A stretch of DNA of 5,609 nt from positions 1 through 5,609 of the forward strand of contig CAKRPI010000117.1 in the NCBI GenBank assembly GCA_934376945.1. The letters are read 5' to 3'. Position numbers and translations under genes: made by a program. Shown here one piece after another: positions 1 to 5,463 of the stretch (position 1 is the first letter of the stretch; each line of letters begins with the position of its first letter). Under the pieces are notes generated by a model. The model was given only the letters and a program-made list of their open reading frames with translations, did no database searches and had not been told where the DNA came from. This stretch comes from an uncultured Lachnospiraceae bacterium. Its GTDB lineage: Bacteria > Bacillota > Clostridia > Lachnospirales > Lachnospiraceae.

Positions 1-23
1 CGATTCTCGTACGGACTGTACTG
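1..23 (+). other. 3' end of an upstream gene, cut by the window edge (tRNA tail or CDS tail)
   Basis: Two readings fit. As a tRNA, bases 1-6 would be the end of a T-loop (C56-G-A-T-T-C61), followed by a five-base T-stem strand, a seven-base acceptor strand and a G discriminator at about 18, with no encoded CCA. As a CDS, frame 1 reads seven codons (R F S Y G L Y) and then TGA at 22-24. A terminator follows directly in either case. The 5' half that would decide is outside the window. Confidence 0.3.
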
Positions 24-52
24 AAAGCTTACTGCATGCAGTAAGCTTTTTT
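24..52 (+). terminator. Intrinsic terminator of the upstream gene
   Basis: Bases 24-49 form a perfect 26-base palindrome (two 13-base arms, AAAGCTTACTGCA and its complement), and the T run extends to base 52. With a minimal loop it gives a stem of about 11 bp ending in a U tract, the classic Rho-independent form. It ends two bases before the -35 box of the next promoter. Confidence 0.85.
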
Positions 53-53
53 C

Positions 54-82
54 TTTACATTTTTTTCATTTTTCGCTATACT
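54..82 (+). promoter_or_regulatory. Sigma-A type promoter of the PHP gene
   Basis: There is a TTTACA -35 box at 54-59 and a TATACT -10 box at 77-82, with the optimal 17-bp spacer between them. Each box matches five of six consensus bases. Transcription should start near 88-90, giving a leader of about 40 nt before the ATG at 128. It probably also drives the two genes downstream, because no convincing promoter is visible before them. Confidence 0.75.
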
Positions 83-113
83 GATGATGTTTCTTGTCAA
101 AGAAGTTTGCATC

Positions 114-120
114 AAAGGAG
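114..120 (+). promoter_or_regulatory. Ribosome binding site fixing the PHP start at 128
   Basis: AAAGGAG lies seven bases before the ATG at 128. The in-frame ATG at 107 lies upstream of this site and has no such sequence in front of it. The start at 128 also places the first metal-binding motif at residues 7-9, as is usual for PHP proteins. Confidence 0.9.
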
Positions 121-127
121 CTTTCAA

Positions 128-976
128 ATGAAAACCATTGATCTTCACGTTCATTCTTCTGCTTCTGACGGTACTGTATCACCGTCCAGTCTGGCAGCTC
201 TTGCCTCCTCTCTTTCTCTTTCTGCCTTTGCGCTTACCGACCACGATACAACAGATGGCATTGAAGAAGCAGTTCTGGCCTCGCGTTCTCTGCCGGATGG
301 CCCAGAAGTTATTCCAGGCATTGAACTATCCACTGATTTTGAAGGCACAGAAGTTCATATCGTCGGCCTTGATCTTTCCTATCAGGATCCCGGCTTTCAA
401 GCTTTTCTTAATGCTCTTAGACAAAACCGTCTTTCAAAAAACCAGGAAATGATCCACCGGATGGCAGATGGCGGCATCCCAATTTCCTACGAACAGATGG
501 CTGAACTCTTTGGCGAATGCGTCTGGACACGAGCGCACTTCGCAAGATATCTTCTATCAATCGGGCTTGTCCAAAGTATCTCTGAAGCTTTTCATTCTTA
601 CATCGGAGAAAATTGTCGTTATTATGTGGCTGGCAAAAAGATTTCTTCTATTCATGCCGTTTCCATCATCCGACAATTTGGCGGAATTCCGATCCTCGCT
701 CATCCGCTTCAGTATCCGCTTGATGATTTTTCGCTGCGTACCATGATTTCCACTCTGAAATCTTCCGGTCTGATCGGTATAGAGGTCTATTATTCTGCTT
801 ATACGATACCACAGGCACAGTATTTGCTCTCACTGGCGAACGAATTCTCTCTCCTTCCAAGTGGCGGATCTGATTTTCACGGAACAAACAAACCTTCCGT
901 CCACCTTGGACAGGGAAGCGGAAATCTTCCCATTTCAGCAGAACTTCTGTATCGCCTGCGTGCATATGCGCAGTAA
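128..976 (+). CDS. PHP-domain metal-dependent phosphoesterase, YciV/RnaAM-like
   Basis: A 282-residue cytosolic protein. All nine expected metal ligands of a trinuclear PHP (polymerase and histidinol phosphatase) site can be seen: H7 and H9 in DLHVHS, D14 in SDG, H39 in TDHD, E66 in PGIELS, H77, H192 in LAHP, and D249 and H251 in SDFHG. The order of motifs, the RAHFAR segment at 135-140 and the length fit the YciV/RnaAM branch. Characterised members of that branch hydrolyse 3',5'-nucleoside bisphosphates or act as 5'-3' exonucleases on short RNAs. The exact substrate here is inferred. No signal peptide or membrane segment is present. It is the first gene of a plus-strand group and is followed after 99 bp by a small acidic ORF and a HAD phosphatase. 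Related PHP enzymes such as histidinol phosphatase are less likely, since no his genes are nearby. Confidence 0.92.
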   Translation: MKTIDLHVHSSASDGTVSPSSLAALASSLSLSAFALTDHDTTDGIEEAVLASRSLPDGPEVIPGIELSTDFEGTEVHIVGLDLSYQDPGFQAFLNALRQNRLSKNQEMIHRMADGGIPISYEQMAELFGECVWTRAHFARYLLSIGLVQSISEAFHSYIGENCRYYVAGKKISSIHAVSIIRQFGGIPILAHPLQYPLDDFSLRTMISTLKSSGLIGIEVYYSAYTIPQAQYLLSLANEFSLLPSGGSDFHGTNKPSVHLGQGSGNLPISAELLYRLRAYAQ

Positions 977-981
977 TTAAC

Positions 982-1040
982 CGATTCAAGGCGAACGCAT
1001 GTGAGGCTGACACGCGATTCAGTCAGCGTTAGCTGACACA
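982..1040. repeat. Imperfect tandem repeat with alternative hairpins in the gap
   Basis: Two diverged copies lie side by side, at about 982-1014 and 1015-1040. Both open with CGATTCA and close with GCTGACAC, and their centres differ in length. Within them GTCAGC (1022-1027) can pair either with the upstream GCTGAC (1006-1011) or with the downstream GCTGAC (1032-1037, loop GTTA), so the two hairpins exclude each other. No T run follows, so this is not an intrinsic terminator. It could be an RNA processing site or the remnant of a dispersed intergenic repeat; its function is unknown. Confidence 0.5.
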
Positions 1041-1058
1041 ATATTCTTAATATCAACG

Positions 1059-1065
1059 AAAGGAG
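1059..1065 (+). promoter_or_regulatory. Ribosome binding site of the small acidic ORF
   Basis: AAAGGAG lies ten bases before the ATG at 1076. This strong site is the main evidence that the short ORF is translated. Confidence 0.75.
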
Positions 1066-1075
1066 TTTTAACCTT

Positions 1076-1294
1076 ATGACTTTTCGCGAACGTTTTATGC
1101 AGTATGAAGCTGAATTTGATGAGATTTTTGCACTGACCGATCAGTGGAATTTCAGCGATGAAACCTGCACTCTCAGAGAATTTCTCGGGCTGAACACCGA
1201 GGAGGAAGATATCTGGATCAGCGACAGCGATGATGCGCTGGAGCAGTTTATGGAAAAAGAACGGCTGGAAATAAAAGCATCCGCTCAGGACTAA
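1076..1294 (+). CDS. Small acidic protein of unknown function (72 aa)
   Basis: I do not recognise a family. The product is 72 residues long and strongly acidic, with 21 Asp/Glu against 6 Lys/Arg. There is one cysteine (C31), an aromatic N-terminal half and a C-terminal stretch likely to be helical (about residues 53-69). No signal peptide, membrane segment or metal-binding motif is visible. It is judged real because it has a good ribosome binding site, fills the space between two genes on the same strand, and its TAA stop (1292-1294) overlaps the ribosome binding site of the HAD gene, which suggests co-transcription and perhaps coupled translation. A soluble regulatory or adaptor role is possible, but nothing in the sequence proves it. 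Confidence 0.8.
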   Translation: MTFRERFMQYEAEFDEIFALTDQWNFSDETCTLREFLGLNTEEEDIWISDSDDALEQFMEKERLEIKASAQD

Positions 1295-1300
1295 AGGAGG
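1293..1300 (+). promoter_or_regulatory. Ribosome binding site of the HAD gene, overlapping the previous stop
   Basis: AAAGGAGG, a near-perfect anti-16S match, lies eight bases before the ATG at 1309. Its first two bases belong to the TAA of the preceding ORF, so ribosomes ending on one gene sit on the start region of the next. Confidence 0.85.
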
Positions 1301-1308
1301 AATCTGAC

Positions 1309-2118
1309 ATGAACCCCAAAATTTTTTTCACCGACCTTGACGGTACTTTATTAAATGATCAAAAAGAAATCACTCCTGGCAATCGTTCTGCTATTTTGGA
1401 TGCACTTCATGCCGGTCATAAAATTGTGATAGCTACCGGACGCCCTCTCGCCAGTGCGCAAACTCAGGCCAGACGGCTTGGTCTGACCGGCGAAGGCTGC
1501 TACGCTATTACTTATAATGGAGGTCTTATTTATGACAGTTTTCATCAAAAAGAGCTTTTCGGAACCTCTGTTCCAAAAGAACTTCTTGAGCCACTCTTTA
1601 CACATGCTCATGCAATGAAGCTCCATATTCATACCTATTCCTCCACTCACATTCTTTCCGAGTATGAAACACCGCAGCTCAAAGAATATGCCCGTACAAC
1701 TTTGCTTCCGTGGAAAATCGTACCTTCCATTGCTGCTGAAAAAGATTTCACCCCTTATAAACTGCTTGCCGTTTCCGAAGACCGCCAAAAGCTGCTTGCT
1801 TTTCAAAAGGAATTGCAGACGGATTATGCCGGTGTACTGGAAAGCTTTTTTTCCTGCGAGGAGCTCCTTGAAATCGTTCCGACCGGTGTTTCCAAGGGCT
1901 TTGCAGTAAAATGGATGTGTGATTATCTTGGAATCCCCATTGAAAACTCCGTTGCTGCAGGTGATGCCCAGAACGATATTCCAATGCTAGAAGCAGCGCA
2001 TATCGGCGCTGTCATGGCGAATGCTTTTCCTGAAATTGCACCTCACGGAAATTATATTACAAAAGCCGACAATAACCATGACGGTGTGGCTGAAATCATA
2101 CGACGTTTCATCCTTTGA
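1309..2118 (+). CDS. Cof-type HAD-superfamily (IIB) phosphatase
   Basis: A 269-residue cytosolic hydrolase of full family length. Motif I is DLDGTL at residues 9-14, with nucleophile D9 and acid/base D11. Motif II is the T43 of ATGRP. The YNGG segment at 69-72 leads into the alpha/beta cap typical of class IIB (about residues 80-190). Motif III is K196 in VSKG. Motif IV is GDAQND at 218-223, with Mg ligands D219 and D223. The C-terminal block NNHDGVAEII is also characteristic of Cof proteins. Family members remove phosphate from sugar phosphates, pyridoxal phosphate, flavin precursors or similar small metabolites. The class is certain, but the substrate cannot be read from sequence. It is the last gene of the plus-strand group, 14 bp after the small acidic ORF, and is followed eight bases after its stop by a strong terminator. 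Confidence 0.95.
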   Translation: MNPKIFFTDLDGTLLNDQKEITPGNRSAILDALHAGHKIVIATGRPLASAQTQARRLGLTGEGCYAITYNGGLIYDSFHQKELFGTSVPKELLEPLFTHAHAMKLHIHTYSSTHILSEYETPQLKEYARTTLLPWKIVPSIAAEKDFTPYKLLAVSEDRQKLLAFQKELQTDYAGVLESFFSCEELLEIVPTGVSKGFAVKWMCDYLGIPIENSVAAGDAQNDIPMLEAAHIGAVMANAFPEIAPHGNYITKADNNHDGVAEIIRRFIL

Positions 2119-2125
2119 TGAATGT

Positions 2126-2167
2126 AAATAAAAAAAGAATGTGCCGAAGCACATTCTTTTTTTATTT
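2126..2167. terminator. Bidirectional intrinsic terminator between convergent genes
   Basis: A perfect 19-bp stem (2126-2144 with 2149-2167) closes on a CGAA tetraloop. Its core is GAATGTGC/GCACATTC, flanked by seven A on the left and seven T on the right. Because the sequence is symmetric it has a U tract in both directions, so it can end the HAD transcript on the plus strand and the surface-protein transcript arriving from 2223 on the minus strand. Confidence 0.93.
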
Positions 2168-2222
2168 TTCCAGTTCTCATTCTCATTGCAGTTTTTGCTA
2201 TGATTTCTGCCGTATTAATTAT

Positions 2223-5207
2223 TTATTTTTTTCTTCTTCGAATGAAAACTACGAGAAGAATCAAAAATACTACACAGGATACCACTGCCAGTGACACTAC
2301 GATTGCTATTGGGGTTTCATCTCCGGTCTGTACTGCCGCTGACTTCGGAATTACCTTAAACGTAACGGACTTTGCATCTGTTGTACCATCAGACACCCAA
2401 TTTGTTCCATCATAAACATCTTTGTTGTACGTTACCTTTACGGTATATTCTCCAGCCTCCTTGATTGCCATTGAAATAGAATACGGTGACTGCAGCACAC
2501 CGGATACATTGCTGATCTGGTATGCAGACGGACGATACCGATAATCTCCAGGATTCGGATTCGAATTTTCCATACCTGCTCCCGAAGCAGTAAATTTAAT
2601 TGTATCGCCAATGTAATATTCTGCTCCCGCTTTCAGTTCCAGTATCTGATTGTCATTCGGTGACGGTCCGTCTTTATACGTTGCCCTCAGAGATACATCT
2701 GTTGCCGGCATTGTAAAGGTTGTTTTCCATCTGGAAGAATCTGCAAACGATACATTTCCGCTCACTGCCTCCCACTTATTAAATTCTCTTCCGCTTGCCG
2801 GATAATTGGATGTTACCGTTACCGTATCTCCCGCATAGTAGTACTCTTTATCACTGCTTCCGTTTTCTACTTTTACAGTATACACAATCTTCTTATAAGA
2901 AGCAGATACTGCTACTTCTCCTTCCGGCATCGTAAAAGTAGTTGTCGCTTTATACGCATCCGCAAGTGCCACGTTCTGCGTATCAACCGTCCAGGAATCA
3001 AATTCATATCCGTCCGGTGCCTTATCCGCAGTAATTGTAACCACCGTACCGCTGACACACTCATCATAATTTGCTTTTCCGTTTTTCACCGTAATTGCGT
3101 AGGAAATACCCTCATACGTAGCAAGAATGTCCAAATCCTCTGTTACCGTCAACGTAATTGTCTCATCATAAACGGCTTCTCCAATATCATAAGTGCCGTC
3201 ATTGATAATCCATTTTGCAAACTGCTGACCCAGCACACTCGGATTTGCCGTTACCGTGATTTCTTCATTTTCTTCACAAAACATTTCTGTAGAAGAACCA
3301 TTAATCAGTCCATTGGCAACCTTTACCTTATAAGTCTCTCCTGCACTTTCAAAAACTGCCTCAATTTCAACATCACCCGACGGCATCGTAAAGCTTGTTG
3401 TCTCTGCATTCTTATCGGCAAAAATCACGTCTGCGCCATCTGTCGATGTACTGCCTTCCCAATGCGAAAATTTCAGACCCTCTTCAAAACGATCATCCGC
3501 CGTAACGGTTACTGTCTTTCCTGCCTCAATTTCCTCTGCATCTGCAGATCCGTTCTCTACTGTAATCAGATATTTCGGTGCCGCATACTCTGCAGTAAGC
3601 TCCACCGGATTTTCCGGCATTACAAATGTAGTAACCGACTGCTGTTCATCCTCAAGTTCTACATCATCAGAAGCTACACTCCATTTTTCAAAAACTTCTC
3701 CGTCTTCGCCCTCATACGGAGCTTCTATTGAAACAATTTCTCCTGCCGCATACTCACCGCTTCCTATTCCGTTATGGACAGTAACTTCATACTTCTGCTC
3801 AGTCTCCGGTGTCTCTGTCTGCGGTTCAGTTGCTGCCTCAGTCTCCGGTGCTTCTGTCTGCGCATCAGTTGCCGGTTCAGTCTCCGGTGCTTCTGTCTGC
3901 GGTTCAGTTGCCGGTTCAGTCTCCGGTGCTTCTGTCTGCGGCTCAGTTGCCGGTTCCGAATCGATTATGATCAGTTCTGTCTGCAGTTCTTCTGTCTCCG
4001 GTGCTTCCGTCTGCGCCTCGGTTGCCGGTTCCGTCTCCGGTGCTTCTGTCTGCGCCTCGGTTACCGGTTCCGTCTCCGGTGCTTCTGTCTGCGCCTCGGT
4101 TGCCGGTTCAGTCTCCGGTGCTTCTGTCTGCGCCTCGGTTGCCGGTTCAGTCTCCGGCGCTTCTGTCTGTGGTATTTCCTGATACGTCGCCGTCAGTGTC
4201 ACATTTCCTTCCGGCATCGTAAAAGCAGTCTCCGCTTCCAATGCATCAGAAAGCGTCACATTCGCACTGTCTACACTCCATCCGGAAAACTCGTAGCCTT
4301 CCTGGCTTCGGTCTGCAGCTGTCACAGTCACCCAGCTTCCGGCTTCATAGCTTCCGCTTCCCTCTCCATTATTTACCGTGAGTGTATAAGCAACCGGCTC
4401 CTGCACTACTTCTGTATAACCGGCCGTCAGTGTCACGTCCCCTTCCGGCATTGTAAAGGAAGCTGTTGCAGATACGGTATCATCCAGTGTCACATTCGCA
4501 CTGTCCACGTTCCATCCGGAAAATTCGTAGCCTTCCTGGCTTCGGTCTGCGGCCGTCACAGTCACCTGACTTCCGGCTTCATAGCTTCCGCTTCCCTCTC
4601 CATTATTTACTGTAAGCGTATACTGCTGAGTCTTACTCTCTTCATAAACCGCTGTGATTTTTACTTTGCGATTCACCATCTGAAATGTCGTTTCCCTGCT
4701 GGACGGATCAGCGATCTTCACACCCTCCGTATCACATTTCCATCCGGTAAACTCCATGCCGTCCTTAGGATCATCTGCCTTTATGGAAACCGTGTCCCCT
4801 TCCCCATAATAGGCTCGATCCACAGAACCATCCGGCTGTTCCCAGTCTCCAAAACGATAATGATGATACGTATCATCTCCATCTTTCAGCTTTGCCGTTC
4901 CATTTTCCACTTCCAGCTCATAACCAACCGATGTAAGCTGAATCGAACCATCCTCCGATGTATCGGCAACATAAACCTTTTCACTGTCTGTATTCGTCCA
5001 GCTTCCTTCTCCTGACACGTCCATCTGAGTACCATCTACGGTAAGCCCGGCTGTGATTCCGGTCAGGCTGTCCTTCGGAAACAGTATCTGCTGTTCCACT
5101 CCTGCCGATGCATCATATGATGTCTCTGCAAATACCTGTGATACCGGCAGCGCAGCCATCGCACCTGCAAGCAAAAGAGCCAGCAATCTTCTCTGTCTTT
5201 TCTTCAT
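2223..5207 (-). CDS. Large repeat-rich surface protein: signal peptide, InlB-B-like modules, Glu/Pro/Thr linker, C-terminal anchor
   Basis: A 994-residue exported protein. Residues 1-27 are a signal peptide (basic KKRQRR, a leucine/alanine core, likely cleavage after VFA). Residues 28-95 are unassigned. About eight modules resembling the divergent InlB B-repeat follow, each running roughly from Y-x-V-x-NG through AGxxVTVTA, F-xx-W and FTMP to a final tyrosine: 96-189 (degenerate), 196-264, 274-342, 473-541, 546-619, 626-698, 703-771 and 776-844. Residues 347-470 are a 13-residue-repeat linker. Residues 849-955 form a distinct unassigned domain, then VQTGDETP (959-966), a membrane segment (about 967-989) and the tail RRRKK. 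Such modules are typical of stalks or adhesins that project from Gram-positive cells. The ligand is unknown and no catalytic motif is visible. The start is supported by the signal peptide and an AAAGGGA ribosome binding site. It has its own promoter downstream of rnpB. Confidence 0.93.
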   Translation of the reverse strand: MKKRQRRLLALLLAGAMAALPVSQVFAETSYDASAGVEQQILFPKDSLTGITAGLTVDGTQMDVSGEGSWTNTDSEKVYVADTSEDGSIQLTSVGYELEVENGTAKLKDGDDTYHHYRFGDWEQPDGSVDRAYYGEGDTVSIKADDPKDGMEFTGWKCDTEGVKIADPSSRETTFQMVNRKVKITAVYEESKTQQYTLTVNNGEGSGSYEAGSQVTVTAADRSQEGYEFSGWNVDSANVTLDDTVSATASFTMPEGDVTLTAGYTEVVQEPVAYTLTVNNGEGSGSYEAGSWVTVTAADRSQEGYEFSGWSVDSANVTLSDALEAETAFTMPEGNVTLTATYQEIPQTEAPETEPATEAQTEAPETEPATEAQTEAPETEPVTEAQTEAPETEPATEAQTEAPETEELQTELIIIDSEPATEPQTEAPETEPATEPQTEAPETEPATDAQTEAPETEAATEPQTETPETEQKYEVTVHNGIGSGEYAAGEIVSIEAPYEGEDGEVFEKWSVASDDVELEDEQQSVTTFVMPENPVELTAEYAAPKYLITVENGSADAEEIEAGKTVTVTADDRFEEGLKFSHWEGSTSTDGADVIFADKNAETTSFTMPSGDVEIEAVFESAGETYKVKVANGLINGSSTEMFCEENEEITVTANPSVLGQQFAKWIINDGTYDIGEAVYDETITLTVTEDLDILATYEGISYAITVKNGKANYDECVSGTVVTITADKAPDGYEFDSWTVDTQNVALADAYKATTTFTMPEGEVAVSASYKKIVYTVKVENGSSDKEYYYAGDTVTVTSNYPASGREFNKWEAVSGNVSFADSSRWKTTFTMPATDVSLRATYKDGPSPNDNQILELKAGAEYYIGDTIKFTASGAGMENSNPNPGDYRYRPSAYQISNVSGVLQSPYSISMAIKEAGEYTVKVTYNKDVYDGTNWVSDGTTDAKSVTFKVIPKSAAVQTGDETPIAIVVSLAVVSCVVFLILLVVFIRRRKK
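2226..2342 (-). other. C-terminal membrane/cell-wall anchor with noncanonical TGD sorting-like motif
   Basis: Residues 956-994 read as a tripartite sorting signal: a TGD motif at 961-963, about 23 hydrophobic residues, then five basic residues. The two positions before the Q-T-G are alanine and valine (A958, V959) instead of the L-P of LPxTG. Sortase attachment is therefore uncertain; simple retention in the membrane is the alternative. Confidence 0.75.
2343..2663 (-). other. Unassigned C-terminal domain before the anchor
   Basis: Residues 849-955 do not follow the InlB-like repeat pattern. They contain YYIGDTIKFTASGAGM, an Asn/Pro-rich turn (NSNPNPGDYRYRP), AGEYTVKVTYNKDVYDGTNW and SVTFKV. 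The alternating hydrophobic pattern suggests an immunoglobulin-like beta sandwich. From memory, similar segments end other Lachnospiraceae surface proteins, but I cannot name a family. Confidence 0.6.
2676..3791 (-). repeat. Five InlB-B-like protein modules, diverged (membrane-proximal array)
   Basis: The modules occupy 3585-3791, 3351-3572, 3114-3332, 2895-3101 and 2676-2882, about 69-74 codons each, with only 4-6 codons between them. The NG near the start, the aromatic-xx-W in the middle and a late FTMP are kept in most. The third (residues 626-698) is the most diverged: FTMP has become LTVT. Divergence implies that these copies are older than the pair at 4182-4622. Confidence 0.85.
3798..4169 (-). 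repeat. 39-bp in-frame tandem repeat encoding the QTEAPETEPATEA linker
   Basis: Residues 347-470 are made of 13-residue units of consensus QTEAPETEPATEA: four complete, one interrupted by 12 residues (407-418, ELQTELIIIDSE, DNA 3954-3989), three more complete, and one partial. The linker is rich in Glu, Thr and Pro and contains no Lys or Arg, so it should be extended and highly negative, like wall-spanning linkers. Units on the N-terminal side of the insert mostly end in EA, while those on the other side mostly end in EP and use different codons. Confidence 0.95.
4182..4622 (-). repeat. Recent duplication of an InlB-B-like module (two near-identical copies)
   Basis: Copies at 4416-4622 and 4182-4388 are offset by exactly 234 bp (78 codons). 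The first 41 residues of each differ only at Q/W and N/S, and the DNA is almost identical over the same stretch. The second halves are more diverged before ending in the shared FTMPEG(D/N)VTLTA. Confidence 0.93.
4641..4922 (-). repeat. Degenerate first InlB-B-like module with an insertion
   Basis: Residues 96-189 start YELEVENG and end ITAVYE like the other modules, with GDTVSIKADD and FTGW in between. They carry about 25 extra residues rich in H, Y, W and D after the opening strand, and FTMP is replaced by FQMV. Confidence 0.7.
5127..5207 (-). other. Signal peptide of the surface protein
   Basis: Residues 1-27: a basic start (K2, K3, R4, R6, R7), a hydrophobic core (LLALLLAGAMAAL) and a V-F-A cleavage site before E28. 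No lipobox cysteine is present, so type I signal peptidase is expected. Confidence 0.92.
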
Positions 5208-5212
5208 AGTAA

Positions 5213-5219
5213 TCCCTTT
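5213..5219 (-). promoter_or_regulatory. Ribosome binding site of the surface-protein gene
   Basis: On the minus strand AAAGGGA lies five bases before the ATG (5205-5207), preceded by another purine-rich stretch, AAGAAAGG. It supports the annotated start just ahead of the signal peptide. Confidence 0.75.
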
Positions 5220-5343
5220 CCTTTCTTACCTGAGCCTTCTGTATATGTCCTTTTCTTTTTCTTCCATACAAAATCAGACATTCTGCTCTTATGCCTGACC
5301 AAAAGCATATATAGCGGACACGACTGCTCTTTTTTCTGTTGCT

Positions 5344-5372
5344 ATTATAACATAGCCTTTCTCAAATTCATA
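5344..5372 (-). promoter_or_regulatory. Extended -10 promoter of the surface-protein gene
   Basis: Read on the minus strand, TGTTATAAT (5352-5344) is a perfect TATAAT with the TGn extension. A weak TATGAA -35 lies 17 bp upstream (5372-5367). Transcription should start near 5337, leaving a leader of about 130 nt. It lies downstream of the rnpB terminator, so the gene is transcribed independently of rnpB. Confidence 0.7.
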
Positions 5373-5419
5373 GAATGGTTTCTCTGTACTTTTCTTAAGG
5401 TTTTTCTAATTCCAGATGC

Positions 5420-5462
5420 AAAAAAGAACTGTACACAAATTTCTCTGTGCGCAGTTCTTTTT
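5420..5462 (-). terminator. Intrinsic terminator of rnpB
   Basis: An 11-bp stem pairs 5421-5431 with 5452-5462 (AAAAAGAACTG and its complement). Inside it, after a wobble and a mismatch, lies a further ACAC/GTGT-type helix. On the minus strand the hairpin is followed by six T (5425-5420). It sits just downstream of the RNase P RNA 3' end. Confidence 0.88.
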
Positions 5463-5463
5463 A

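Noticed and set aside
107..127. Upstream in-frame ATG at 107 as the start of the PHP protein
   Set aside because: The AAAGGAG site at 114-120 lies after this ATG and is ideally spaced for the ATG at 128. The extra seven residues are not expected in the family.
1022..1037. Intrinsic terminator between the PHP gene and the small ORF
   Set aside because: The stem is only six base pairs and no T run follows; the sequence continues ACACAATATT.
1019..1047. Separate promoter for the small acidic ORF and HAD gene
   Set aside because: A TATTCT at 1042-1047 matches only four of six -10 positions, and no acceptable -35 lies 16-18 bp upstream.
3798..4169. CRISPR-like array suggested by regular 39-bp periodicity
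   Set aside because: The units abut with no unique spacers, keep a reading frame, and encode a Glu/Pro/Thr linker.
3774..5015. A 413-codon plus-strand ORF with repeated Cys/Arg/Phe/Leu motifs
   Set aside because: It lies wholly opposite the surface-protein gene, its repeats are the antisense of the 39-bp linker units, and the composition (Leu/Cys/Arg/Phe runs) is that of a shadow frame. It has no convincing ribosome binding site.
5053..5298. An 81-codon plus-strand ORF across the surface-gene start and leader
   Set aside because: It is antisense to the signal-peptide region and leader, with no ribosome binding site or terminator of its own.
5208..5336. Riboswitch or structured leader in the 5' UTR of the surface-protein gene
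   Set aside because: Only weak short pairings are visible; there is no conserved riboswitch core and no terminator/antiterminator pair.
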